Positions 33,039-41,407 of a stretch of DNA of 64,000 nt are shown piece after piece. Location of the stretch: positions 248,001-312,000 of the forward strand of contig NZ_RRZK01000029.1 of assembly GCF_004348895.1 (NCBI RefSeq), given 5' to 3'. A model generated the notes under the pieces. It saw nothing but the letters and a program-made list of their open reading frames with translations, did no database searches and was not told where the DNA came from. Position 1 is the first letter of the stretch. Each line of letters starts with the position of its first letter. The translations under genes and the position numbers were made by a program. This stretch comes from Pseudomonas vancouverensis (lineage in GTDB: Bacteria > Pseudomonadota > Gammaproteobacteria > Pseudomonadales > Pseudomonadaceae).

Positions 33039-34379
33039 ATGCAGGGACTGTCGGAGCACGAACGCTACAAACCCTATAACTCACGCACCATCCGCGAGAC
33101 ACCCTATTGGCGCCGATTGTCGCTGGCCCTGCAGGAGGCCATGGATATCGTGGCCCGGGTCATGCCGTTTCGCACCAACGAATACGTACTGGGGACGCTG
33201 ATCGACTGGGACAACATTCCGGACGACCCGATTTTCCGCATGACTTTTCCCCACAGGGACATGCTGCTGCCGGAGGAATATGCATCGCTCAAGCACTTGA
33301 TCGAGCAGGACGACACGGAGGCGATCAAGCGGCGGATCGAGGCGATCTGGTTGCGCATGAATCCTCACCCGGCCGGGCAACTGACCCACAACGGCGTCAC
33401 CCTCAATGGCAAAGTCCTGTCGGGGATCCAGCACAAGTACCGCGAGACCGTGCTGTTTTTCCCCGGTGCCGGGCAGACCTGTCACGCCTACTGCACCTTC
33501 TGTTTCCGCTGGGCGCAGTTCATTGGCGAGGAAGAGCTGAAGTTCAATGCCCGGGAATCCCAGGAGCTGGTCAGTTACCTGCGGGTTCATACCGAAGTCA
33601 CTGATGTGCTGATCACCGGCGGCGATCCGATGATCATGAACAGCCGTTCGCTGGCCAGCTACATCGAGCCGCTGCTGGAGCTGCCGCACCTGAAGAGCAT
33701 CCGCATCGGCACCAAGTCGGTGGCCTACTGGCCGCAGCGCTTTGTCACTGACAAGGACACGCCCGAGTTGCTTGAGCTGTTTCGGCGCATCGTCGCGGCG
33801 GGGAAAAACCTGTCGATCATGGGTCACTACAACCACCCGGTGGAGATCCGCCAGGACATCGCCCGCCAGGCCGTCGAGCGCATTCGTTCGACCGGCGCGA
33901 CCTTGCGCATGCAGGCACCGGTGATTCGCCACATCAACGAAAACCCCGCCGACTGGGCGGCGTTATGGACCGAGGGAGTGCGGCTCGGGGCGGTGCCTTA
34001 CTACATGTTCGTCGAGCGCGACACGGGCCCCAGCCACTACTTCGCGATGCCGCTGGCGCGGGCGTTCGAGATTTTCCAGGCCGCCTACCGCACGGTCTCG
34101 GGCCTGGCGCGAACGGTCCGCGGGCCGTCCATGAGCACCTTCTACGGCAAGGTCCTGATCAACGGCATCGAGACGGTGGCCGGGGAAAAAGTCTTCGTAC
34201 TGCAGTTCCTGCAGGCGCGCAATCCGCAGTGGGTGTTGCGCACCTTTTACGCGCGGTTCGACCCGCAGGTGACCTGGTTCGACGACTTGCGTCCGGCCTT
34301 CGGCGAGCGGGCATTTTTCTTTCAGGGCGAACCTGCAGCGCTGCCCGAATTGATCCCTGTCCTGCTGGAAACCGCGTAG
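33039..34379 (+). CDS. KamA-like radical SAM protein (2,3-aminomutase family)
   Basis: The 446-residue protein has the radical SAM cluster motif C148-HAY-C152-TF-C155, the SAM-binding LITGGDP, and HYNHPVEI as in lysine 2,3-aminomutase. The PLP lysine of that family aligns with K371 (FYGKVLING). The two aspartates that hold the lysine side chain in the clostridial enzyme align with R327 and S364, so free lysine is an unlikely substrate. AGGAG precedes the start. An amino-group migration giving a beta-amino acid is the likeliest reaction type; exact substrate unknown. Confidence 0.83.
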   Translation: MQGLSEHERYKPYNSRTIRETPYWRRLSLALQEAMDIVARVMPFRTNEYVLGTLIDWDNIPDDPIFRMTFPHRDMLLPEEYASLKHLIEQDDTEAIKRRIEAIWLRMNPHPAGQLTHNGVTLNGKVLSGIQHKYRETVLFFPGAGQTCHAYCTFCFRWAQFIGEEELKFNARESQELVSYLRVHTEVTDVLITGGDPMIMNSRSLASYIEPLLELPHLKSIRIGTKSVAYWPQRFVTDKDTPELLELFRRIVAAGKNLSIMGHYNHPVEIRQDIARQAVERIRSTGATLRMQAPVIRHINENPADWAALWTEGVRLGAVPYYMFVERDTGPSHYFAMPLARAFEIFQAAYRTVSGLARTVRGPSMSTFYGKVLINGIETVAGEKVFVLQFLQARNPQWVLRTFYARFDPQVTWFDDLRPAFGERAFFFQGEPAALPELIPVLLETA

Positions 34380-34411
34380 GACGATTGACGATTTTTTTGG
34401 AGAGAAACGAC

Positions 34412-35284
34412 ATGAGCGGTATCCCGTTTGATCAACGCGAGGGCGTGATCTGGCTCGACGGCGAGTTCGTCGAGTGGTCCCAGGCACAACTGCATGTGCT
34501 GACCCACGGCCTGCACTACGCAAGCACCGTGTACGAAGGCGAGCGCGTCTACAACGGCAAAATCTTCAAATTACGCGAACACAGCGAGCGGCTGTATCGC
34601 TCGGCGCAACTGATGGATTTTGTCATCCCCTATGAACTCGAGGAACTGGAAGCGGCAAGCCTGGAACTCTTGCAACGCAACAAGGTGAAAGACGGTTACG
34701 TGCGGCCAGTGGCCTGGCGCGGCAGCGAGATGATTTCCACCTCGGCACGCTTCAATCGCGTGCACCTGGCGATTGCCTGCTGGCAGTGGCCGAGTTACTT
34801 CGATCCGGCGGCGCGCATGACCGGCATCCGTTTGAAAACCGCGAGCTGGCGCCGACCGCCACCGAACAGCAGCCCGTTCGAGGCCAAGGCATCCGGGCAT
34901 TACCAGATCGCCACCTTGAGCAAACACGACGCTGAAAACAGCGGCTACCACGATGCGCTGATGCTCGACTGGCGCGGTCAGGTCGCGGAGGCCACCAGCG
35001 CCAACGTGTTTTTCATCAAAGGCCGAACGCTGCACACGCCCTTGCCGGATTGTTTTCTCAACGGCATCACCCGGCAGACCGTCACCGAGCTGGCCAAGGC
35101 GCTGGACTACCAGGTGGTGGAACGCACGATCTGGCCGACGGAGCTTGGCGACTTCGACGAGTGTTTCCTGACCGGCACCGCCGCCGAAATCACCCCGGTA
35201 CAAAGCATCGATGAATGGCGTTATGTGCCGGGCGATGCCTGCCGCGACTTCATTGCTGCCTACACCTCAACCGTCAACGCCTGA
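34412..35284 (+). CDS. Class IV aminotransferase (branched-chain/D-amino acid type)
   Basis: The 290-residue protein has the fold-type IV PLP architecture. K159 in PFEAKASGHY matches the PLP lysine of E. coli IlvE in position and context, and EATSANVFFIKG is the family signature. THGLHYASTVYEGER fits branched-chain aminotransferases. It may supply or consume an amino acid or 2-oxo acid in the pathway rather than housekeeping valine/leucine synthesis, since it lies between the KamA-like and dioxygenase genes. GGAGAG precedes the ATG. Confidence 0.85.
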   Translation: MSGIPFDQREGVIWLDGEFVEWSQAQLHVLTHGLHYASTVYEGERVYNGKIFKLREHSERLYRSAQLMDFVIPYELEELEAASLELLQRNKVKDGYVRPVAWRGSEMISTSARFNRVHLAIACWQWPSYFDPAARMTGIRLKTASWRRPPPNSSPFEAKASGHYQIATLSKHDAENSGYHDALMLDWRGQVAEATSANVFFIKGRTLHTPLPDCFLNGITRQTVTELAKALDYQVVERTIWPTELGDFDECFLTGTAAEITPVQSIDEWRYVPGDACRDFIAAYTSTVNA

Positions 35285-35304
35285 TAACCGCCAGGAACCT
35301 CACC

Positions 35305-36063
35305 ATGTCAGATCAAGGGATTGTTGCGTCTACACCTTATGTTTCGCTGGGCCATCGTCATGAAGAACTGTCGAGCAAAGGCTGGACGGTGCTGACGCCG
35401 GGTGAGTTCGCCCACGATGTGGTCGGCACCCTGAATGAGTTCGGTCCGGTCATTCCGCAATTCAACGGGCAGATGGCTTTCGCGATCACGCGTAAACCGG
35501 GGTACGAAGATCTGCCGTATTCGCAAAGCATGAACGGCATCGGTCCGCACACTGAAGCGCCGGTCTATGGCCCGCCGCCGCGTTACCTGGCGCTGCATTG
35601 CCACAAGCAGGCCACCTGCGGCGGTGGTCACACCGGGTTGGTGGACGGTTACGAGTTCCTGAAATCGCTGGAGCGATCCGAGCCGGAACTGCGCGAATGG
35701 CTCGATGACACGCCGGTGGAGTTCGTCGCCACGGCCAAACCCGGCGAGCCGGGTCAGCGCCGGGTCAAGGAGTACATTCTCACGCCGACGGAGGAGGGGG
35801 ATATTTTCCGCTTCAGCTACAACCAGTTTCACTTCGGCGACGTGAACCCGTCCAAGGAAGCCCTGCAGCAATCGCTGGTGAGCAATAACACTTCGCCCCT
35901 GGCCAGGTTTGCCGTGCTCGGAGAGGCGTACTTCGTCGAGCACAACATTCCGGTGCTGATTCCCGACGGTTGCCTGCTGATTTGGGACAACTGGCGGATG
36001 ATTCACGCCCGTAGCCGATACACTGACCCGGCGCGCAACCTGACCCGCTACTGGCTGGCCTGA
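35305..36063 (+). CDS. TauD/TfdA-like Fe(II)/2-oxoglutarate dioxygenase
   Basis: The 252-residue protein carries an iron-binding facial triad H82-x-E84 (IGPHTEAP) and H234 (WRMIHARSRY), with R248 placed to bind 2-oxoglutarate. The carboxylate is Glu rather than the commoner Asp, as in the clavaminate synthase branch. It likely hydroxylates, desaturates or cleaves an amino-acid-derived intermediate. It starts 20 bases after the aminotransferase with AGGAA as ribosome binding site. Confidence 0.83.
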   Translation: MSDQGIVASTPYVSLGHRHEELSSKGWTVLTPGEFAHDVVGTLNEFGPVIPQFNGQMAFAITRKPGYEDLPYSQSMNGIGPHTEAPVYGPPPRYLALHCHKQATCGGGHTGLVDGYEFLKSLERSEPELREWLDDTPVEFVATAKPGEPGQRRVKEYILTPTEEGDIFRFSYNQFHFGDVNPSKEALQQSLVSNNTSPLARFAVLGEAYFVEHNIPVLIPDGCLLIWDNWRMIHARSRYTDPARNLTRYWLA

Positions 36064-36129
36064 TTTTTCCGTCGCCCTACATTCTTTTGGCGTACCCCGA
36101 GCGGGTACGCGTCTTACAGGTATCGCGTC

Positions 36130-37086
36130 ATGCAGACAGCAATCGAGATCGCCACAGTCGATCACCAACTGATCATTCGCCTCAACCAGGCCTGGACCAA
36201 ACGCGCCACCGTGTGTTCGCCGGAGCGGGCACAGGTCAACGAAGTTTTTGATCCGGCGCGCCCGGATTATCCGCAGAGCATGGTGCCGTTCTTCCATCAC
36301 CCGGCGTTCCAGGCCCTGAGCGAAGCGCTCAAGAGCAACGTCATCACCTGGGGCTGGATCGGCTACAACCTGCGCACAGTCACCGCCGAAGAACACGTGG
36401 TCAACCCTGCATTGAGCGTCATTGCCAACCAGTACCTGGGCAAGGACGACTGGCACTTTCGCGAGGCCATGCAACAGACCCTGGTCGATGAGCACTACCA
36501 CACGCTCATGCACCTGCGGGCCATCGAACGGACCAAAGTGGAGCGAGAACTGGATCAGGACCTGGACCTGCCGCCGTCGGTCACGTATCTGCGACTCAAG
36601 GCGTTGCACGAAGAGCTGCCGGAACAATGGCAGCGGGATCTGGCGGCCATCACCTTTGCCGTGGTCGCGGAAATCAGCGTCAATGCCTACCTCGACCTGC
36701 TGGCGGACGACCAGACCATCCAGCCGCAAAACCGTCGCGTGGCCGAGCTGCATAACCGCGACGAATACGCCCACAGCAAGGTCCTGGCCGAAGTGGCCAA
36801 GGTCATGTACGGCAACATGCAGCCGGCCCAGCAAGCGTTTTTCGCCCGCACCCTGTCGGTGGCACTGAGTGCTTTTGTCGCCCAGGACTACTCGATGTGG
36901 GAAGCGATCCTGACCCAGCTGGGTGTTGCCGAGGCCGCGCAGATCATTGCCGACACCAAAGAGAGCAACAAGAACGCGACCATCATGCGTGACTACAGTG
37001 GCCTGCATAAGCTGGCGCAGGAGCTGGGCATCAGCGAGCAGATCGACTTCGATTTTCGCCCGACCCTCAAAACCGCAGCGGCCTGA
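36130..37086 (+). CDS. AurF-like diiron N-oxygenase
   Basis: The 318-residue all-helical protein matches the AurF (p-aminobenzoate N-oxygenase) family. Diiron ligands are intact: E87 or E88 (TAEEHVV), E121 and H124 (EHYH), E181 (AEISVNAY), H208, E212 and H215 (HNRDEYAHS); their spacings match those recalled for AurF (E136/H139/E196/H223/E227/H230). The family oxidises amines to hydroxylamine, nitroso or nitro groups. Its presence is the strongest sign that the cluster makes an N-oxygenated metabolite. It lies 66 bases after the dioxygenase gene and 14 before the hydrolase. Confidence 0.87.
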   Translation: MQTAIEIATVDHQLIIRLNQAWTKRATVCSPERAQVNEVFDPARPDYPQSMVPFFHHPAFQALSEALKSNVITWGWIGYNLRTVTAEEHVVNPALSVIANQYLGKDDWHFREAMQQTLVDEHYHTLMHLRAIERTKVERELDQDLDLPPSVTYLRLKALHEELPEQWQRDLAAITFAVVAEISVNAYLDLLADDQTIQPQNRRVAELHNRDEYAHSKVLAEVAKVMYGNMQPAQQAFFARTLSVALSAFVAQDYSMWEAILTQLGVAEAAQIIADTKESNKNATIMRDYSGLHKLAQELGISEQIDFDFRPTLKTAAA

Positions 37087-37100
37087 GCCAGGAGGCGAGC

Positions 37101-37901
37101 ATGTCTGTTCCCCTGTACGAAGTCTTCGCTATCCGCGTCGGCGCCAACGCCCAGCGCACCGCCCGGGAGAATTTTCTCTACGACACCTGCTGCGGCGATC
37201 CGAACGCGCCGATGCCGCTGGATTATTACTTCTGGGTGATTCGCAGCGAGCAACAGGTGATCGTGGTCGACACCTGTTTTCAACCGGCCACGGCGGACCG
37301 ACGCAATCGGCAGATGTATCGCTTGCCGGAGGAATCCCTGCGGCAACTGGACATCGATCCGGCGCAGGTTGAGCACCTGATCCTGACCCATCTGCATTGG
37401 GATCATGCCGGCAATATCGGGCTGTTCCCCAAGGCCACTGTGCATGTGCAGGAAGCCGAGCTGCGCTTTTGCACCGGGCCGAAAATGGGCCATCGCACGG
37501 TGAACAAAACCTATGAAGTCGATGACGTGATGTCGGCGCTGCCGCCGCTGTTCGAAGGGCGGATGCGTCTGCACAACGGCACCGTTGAAGTGCTGCCGGG
37601 TGTGACTTTGCATGCGGTCGGCGGGCATACGCCGGGCAGTCAGGTGGTGCGGGTGAATACCGCACGGGGCTGGATCGTGCTGGCTTCGGATGCCGCGCAC
37701 TTGTGGGTCAACATCCGCGAACGCAGCCCGTTCCCGATCCTCGACGACCTGGCGCAAACCCTGGAAGCCTTCAGCGAGATCGACCGCCTGGCCGACAGCG
37801 AAGACCACGTCATCCCCGGCCACGACCCGCTGATCGCCGAGCGTTTCCCGCACTGGAATGACGACCCGCACATCATCTGCCTGCATCAGCCACCGATCTG
37901 A
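37101..37901 (+). CDS. Metallo-beta-lactamase-fold hydrolase (AHL lactonase-like)
   Basis: The 266-residue protein has the zinc motif H97-x-H99-x-D101-H102 (THLHWDHAGN), a downstream histidine in GGHTPGS, the aspartate in LASDAAHL, and the last histidine in IPGHDP, as in AttM/AiiA-type N-acyl homoserine lactonases. It could open a lactone or hydrolyse an ester/thioester in the pathway, or quench quorum signals. The 14-base gap to the AurF gene, with AGGAGG before the ATG, argues for a pathway role. It is the last gene of the block. Confidence 0.83.
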   Translation: MSVPLYEVFAIRVGANAQRTARENFLYDTCCGDPNAPMPLDYYFWVIRSEQQVIVVDTCFQPATADRRNRQMYRLPEESLRQLDIDPAQVEHLILTHLHWDHAGNIGLFPKATVHVQEAELRFCTGPKMGHRTVNKTYEVDDVMSALPPLFEGRMRLHNGTVEVLPGVTLHAVGGHTPGSQVVRVNTARGWIVLASDAAHLWVNIRERSPFPILDDLAQTLEAFSEIDRLADSEDHVIPGHDPLIAERFPHWNDDPHIICLHQPPI

Positions 37902-37915
37902 AAAAAACCGCAAAT

Positions 37916-38006
37916 CTGTGGGAGCGAGCTTGCTCGCGATGGCGGTGAGGCAATTACCTCAATGCAAGATGTGCCGACGTCATCGCGAGCAAGCTCGCTC
38001 CCACAG
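37916..38006. repeat. REP doublet (REPIN)
   Basis: CTGTGGGAGCGAGCTTGCTC... at 37916-37940 and its exact reverse complement at 37982-38006 surround a ~41-base centre. It separates the hydrolase gene from the convergent second MocR gene and may terminate or protect transcripts. Confidence 0.88.
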
Positions 38007-38014
38007 GAGTGTGA

Positions 38015-39445
38015 TCAGCCCTGGTTTTTCAGGATCCGCCCCAGCGTCTGCACCGCCTCATCGATCTTCGGTGAATACGGTGCGCCACAGCCAATGCGCA
38101 CAAAGTGATTGAAGCGCTTGGCGTTGGAAAAGATATCCCCAGGGGAAATCTGGATCCCGACCTTCAGCGCCTCGTGGAAAAACGCCATGGACGAATGCCG
38201 GCGCGGCAGTTCCACCCACAACAAGGTGCCGCCCTGTGGATGGGTGACGCTGGTGCCGATGGGGAAATGGCGGGTGATCGCCTCGCTCATCTGCTGGCGT
38301 TGCTGGGTCAGGGTTTTGCGCAGGCGGCGCAGGTAACGCTCATAGGACGGCGTTTTCATGAACGCACTGACCGCCAGTTGCGACAGTGCTTCACAGCCCC
38401 GTGACTGGGTGTGCTTGAGCATCTCCACGCGCTCGTGCCAGCGACCGGCGCTGATCCAGCCCAGGCGCATGCCCGGCGCCAGGGTTTTGTTCAGCGACGC
38501 GCAATAGATCACGTTGTCGCTGCGGTCCCAGTGTTTGAGGGTGGACAGCGGCTGTTCGGTGTCCACCAGGTCGCCGTAGGTGTCGTCCTCGATCAGCACG
38601 GTGTCGTGTTCGGCGCAGAGTTTCACCAGCCGCGCCTTGTTGGCGTCCGGCATGATGCTGCCCAAAGGGTTTTGCAGGTTGGGAATGACGATCATCGCCT
38701 TGATCTTTTCGGGCCCCTGCAACAGCAGTTGCAGGGCGTTGAGGTTGATGCCCGTGTGGGCCGAGGCCGGTACCTCCAGCACCCGCAGGTTGAGGCTTTC
38801 GAGAATCTGCAGCAGGCCATAGAAGGTCGGCGATTCCACGGCCACGGTGTCGCCGGGCTGGGTGACCGCGCGCAAGGCCAGGTTGATCGCCTCGGTGGCG
38901 CCGTTGGTGATGACGATGCGCTCGGCGGTCAGGTTGGCTTTTGTCGTCAACGCCCGCCGGGCGAGCAGGCTGCGCAAGGCGCTGTTGCCGTTGGTCGAGC
39001 CGGCGACGCCATACAGGCAGCTGTCGTGGCGCAAGGATTTGACCATGTTGTCTTGCAGGGTCTTGAGCGGGTAGAGCTCCGGCGCGCAATAGGCACTGGC
39101 GAAATTGACCTTGATCAGCGCCCGTTGGCTGGCCTTGAGCACCGACGACACCTGTTCATGAATACCGACGTAGACGCCGGTATCCAGCGGTTGTACGAGG
39201 GCGATCGGCGAGGTTTTCTGCGGCTTGTCCGGCTGGCGAATGTAGTTGCCCGAGCGCGGCCGGGCTTCCAGCACGCCATAGTCCTCCAGCTCCCGGCAGA
39301 CCTGCACGGCAGTCGACAGACTGACCGCGTGTTTTTCCATCATCAGCCGGATCGAGGGAAAGCGTTCACCGGTTTTCAGGGTGCCGCTGCGAATGGCGTC
39401 CAGGTAATGGTTCGCCAACTGACGGTATAGCGGGGTCGTGTTCAT
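38015..39445 (-). CDS. Second MocR-type regulator (GntR HTH plus aminotransferase domain)
   Basis: The 476-residue protein has an N-terminal GntR winged helix (residues 3-70; RFPSIRLMMEKHAVSLSTAVQVCRELE) and a fold-type I PLP domain (about 110-470) with N259 (NPLG), D288 (EDDTY) and the PLP lysine K320 (ASLNKTLAPG). It closes the putative cluster at its 3' side and converges on it. Some homologues are listed simply as PLP-dependent aminotransferases, but the DNA-binding domain makes a regulator likely. Whether it controls the cluster is inference. Confidence 0.85.
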   Translation of the reverse strand: MNTTPLYRQLANHYLDAIRSGTLKTGERFPSIRLMMEKHAVSLSTAVQVCRELEDYGVLEARPRSGNYIRQPDKPQKTSPIALVQPLDTGVYVGIHEQVSSVLKASQRALIKVNFASAYCAPELYPLKTLQDNMVKSLRHDSCLYGVAGSTNGNSALRSLLARRALTTKANLTAERIVITNGATEAINLALRAVTQPGDTVAVESPTFYGLLQILESLNLRVLEVPASAHTGINLNALQLLLQGPEKIKAMIVIPNLQNPLGSIMPDANKARLVKLCAEHDTVLIEDDTYGDLVDTEQPLSTLKHWDRSDNVIYCASLNKTLAPGMRLGWISAGRWHERVEMLKHTQSRGCEALSQLAVSAFMKTPSYERYLRRLRKTLTQQRQQMSEAITRHFPIGTSVTHPQGGTLLWVELPRRHSSMAFFHEALKVGIQISPGDIFSNAKRFNHFVRIGCGAPYSPKIDEAVQTLGRILKNQG

Positions 39446-39594
39446 GATGACCTCAGCAGTCGCACCACTGAGGTCTTGGCTGGAAAGTGAGTTGAGGCTC
39501 CCCGCAGGCGGACCCGTGGTGCTGGTGGGTTTAGGGAAGGGTGTGCTGTGGATACTGGAAGATTTATCGCGGCTTTGCCCGAATCGCGGGCAAT

Positions 39595-39620
39595 AAAAAG
39601 CCCCGCACGGGGGCGGGGCT
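39595..39620 (-). terminator. Terminator after the unknown 234-aa gene
   Basis: On the minus strand AGCCCCGC and GCGGGGCT arms around a short loop are followed by TTTTTATTG, about 35 bases past the stop codon. Confidence 0.8.
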
Positions 39621-39655
39621 CTGAGGGACGTGGCGCCTGAGGCGCGAGTTGAGCG

Positions 39656-40360
39656 TTACTGCGCGGCGATGCTGTAGCCGTCGAACGCGGTCTGCTGTTG
39701 CAGCGCGGTGATGATGTTCTTGCGGTTGACCGCTTGCTCGGCACCGTTGTTGTCGAGGAAGGTTTCGCTTTCCAGTTCCGCTTCTTCGCCTTCGCCGACG
39801 AAGGTGAAACCGAGGAATTCCAGGGCCTTGCGGTCAACGTTCAGACGCGAGCGCGGGGTGCGCAGCGGCAGTGTGACGCTGATGCCGTCCTTGCTGATGG
39901 TGAACACTTCGAGGTCTTTCTTGGCCTTGGCCGCCTTGCTCTTGCCACTGCTTGGGTTGCTGATGGCCTGGTGCGTCTGGTTCAGCACCTTGAGGGCCAG
40001 GCCGTAGACGATTTCCTGAAACGCCGGGTCGTCCTTGAAGCTGGACAGGATGCGGCTGATCGGGAATTTACTGCTCAAGTCTTCCAGCGCCGCGATGTCC
40101 GCGGCTTCGGCGTCCTTGAGCTGCTTGAGCTGGCCCATCAGCTCGTAGGCGGTGTCGTCATCGAAGCTGTCGTGAGCCTGGCGGATCGCGGCGCGCAGCT
40201 CGCGGATCTGATCGCTTTCACGGGTGGACTGGAAAGCGTCCAGCACCATCTCGCTGATGGTTTTCGCCTGGGGCACGTGTTGTGAAAGATTGATGGAGTT
40301 TTCGTATTCCGCTTTGGACGACAGGGTGACTACGGATTCAGCGGTGTTGGAATCGGACAT
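39656..40360 (-). CDS. Conserved hypothetical protein, 234 aa
   Basis: The protein is soluble and acidic with no signal peptide. Residues ~35-110 are helical and rich in charged residues (AFQSTRESDQIRELRAAIRQAHDSFDDDTAYELMGQLKQLKDAEAADIAALEDL), suggesting a coiled coil. A Lys-rich linker follows (GKSKAAKAKKD, about 145-155), then a compact C-terminal part (EVFTISKDGISVTLPLRTPRSRLNVDRKALEFLGFTFVGEGEEAELESE). The modular layout recalls DNA- or RNA-binding accessory proteins, but I recognise no family. It is monocistronic, with its own terminator. Confidence 0.7.
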   Translation of the reverse strand: MSDSNTAESVVTLSSKAEYENSINLSQHVPQAKTISEMVLDAFQSTRESDQIRELRAAIRQAHDSFDDDTAYELMGQLKQLKDAEAADIAALEDLSSKFPISRILSSFKDDPAFQEIVYGLALKVLNQTHQAISNPSSGKSKAAKAKKDLEVFTISKDGISVTLPLRTPRSRLNVDRKALEFLGFTFVGEGEEAELESETFLDNNGAEQAVNRKNIITALQQQTAFDGYSIAAQ

Positions 40361-40492
40361 TGAAATTTCACTACTTCTGTAACTTTGAAAGAGGCGAGAA
40401 AGCGCGGGGGCTTTTTCCGGCCGCCTAATCTATTGGACCGGGGCGGCATTGTCACGGTCCGACTGGCCGCCGGTCACGATTTCGCCTTTCTG

Positions 40493-40516
40493 TGTAGGAG
40501 CAGGCTCGCTCCTACA
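40493..40516. repeat. Compact REP-like inverted repeat
   Basis: TGTAGGAGC and GCTCCTACA form perfect 9-bp arms around AGGCTC. It resembles a shortened REP element with the GGAGCAGGCTCGCTCC variant and lies between the unknown gene's promoter region and the transporter operon terminator. Confidence 0.7.
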
Positions 40517-40523
40517 GGAAAAC

Positions 40524-40558
40524 AAAAAGCCCCGCGTTCATGACAAACGCGGGGCTTT
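40524..40558 (-). terminator. Terminator of the polyamine-type ABC transporter operon
   Basis: Arms AAAGCCCCGCGTT and AACGCGGGGCTTT form a strong hairpin; the minus strand then reads TTTTTGTTTTCC. It lies 14 bases beyond the last permease stop. Confidence 0.9.
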
Positions 40559-40572
40559 GTGTCGAGGCGCGA

Positions 40573-41400
40573 TCAGGAGTGCTGCAACTTCTGCGCGCGC
40601 TTGTCCGCCAGGTGTTGCACCACCAGCCGGCCGATCAGCACCAGCAAGGTCAGGCTGATCAACAGCACCGAGATCGCCGCGACGCTTGGGTCGACGTTGT
40701 CACGCAGGCCGCTCCAGATGCGTTTGGGCAGGGTGTCGACGTTGACGCTGGTGATGAACAGCGTCACCGCAACTTCCTCCCACGACAGGGCGAAACCCAA
40801 CAGCGCTGTGGACGCCAGGCCCAACTTCAGGTTCGGCAGGATCACCATGAAGGTGGTCTGCATCAAGCTGGCACCGAGGTTGCGCGAGGCCAGTTCGATG
40901 CGCCGGTCAATCTGGCTCAGGGCGACCAGCATGGTCACCACGCCGTAAGGCACGACCATGATCACGTGGGCGATCACTACACCGGTCAGGGTGTCATAGC
41001 CCACGCCCGGTGCAATGCGACCGAGTTTGGTCTCCATGAAGTACAGCACCAGCGCCGAAATCACCGGCGGAATCGCCATCGGCAGCAGCACCAGGCCGAT
41101 CAGCGCGGTGGCCAGTTTCGAGCGCATGTACCAGATGCCGAGGCTGAAGCTCGCCGCCAGGAGCGTGGCGATGATGCTGGTGGCGAAGGCGATGGTCAGG
41201 CTCTGGCTGATGGCGTGGAACCAGTCCGGGTTGCTCACCAGCGCTTCGTAGTGACGCAGCGACCAGTTGCCCTCGGGCATCGACAGGAAGCGTTTGCTGG
41301 TGAACGACACCGGAATGACCGTCAGCAGCGGGAACAGCATGAAGGCCATGGCGACCACGGCCAGTAGCCGGGTACTCAGGCTTGTGCGATGGGTATTCAT
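40573..41400 (-). CDS. ABC transporter permease, PotC type
   Basis: The 275-residue inner-membrane protein has six membrane segments and the permease EAA-type loop (IDRRIELASRNLGASLMQTTFMVILPNLKLGL) that contacts the ATPase. Sequence and place match PotC/PotI of spermidine/putrescine importers. It is the last gene of a four-gene minus-strand operon (ATPase, binding protein, PotB-like, PotC-like), seven bases after the PotB-like gene, and is followed by a terminator. Confidence 0.88.
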   Translation of the reverse strand: MNTHRTSLSTRLLAVVAMAFMLFPLLTVIPVSFTSKRFLSMPEGNWSLRHYEALVSNPDWFHAISQSLTIAFATSIIATLLAASFSLGIWYMRSKLATALIGLVLLPMAIPPVISALVLYFMETKLGRIAPGVGYDTLTGVVIAHVIMVVPYGVVTMLVALSQIDRRIELASRNLGASLMQTTFMVILPNLKLGLASTALLGFALSWEEVAVTLFITSVNVDTLPKRIWSGLRDNVDPSVAAISVLLISLTLLVLIGRLVVQHLADKRAQKLQHS

Positions 41401-41407
41401 AGTGTCC

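Noticed and set aside
33039..37901. Assignment of the cluster to a known toxin or antibiotic such as a negamycin-type, mangotoxin/leudiazen-type or vinylglycine compound
   Set aside because: Single shared enzyme types (aminomutase, AurF, dioxygenase) are suggestive, but the full gene sets differ as far as I recall, for example no NRPS for leudiazen-type products. Not supportable from sequence alone.
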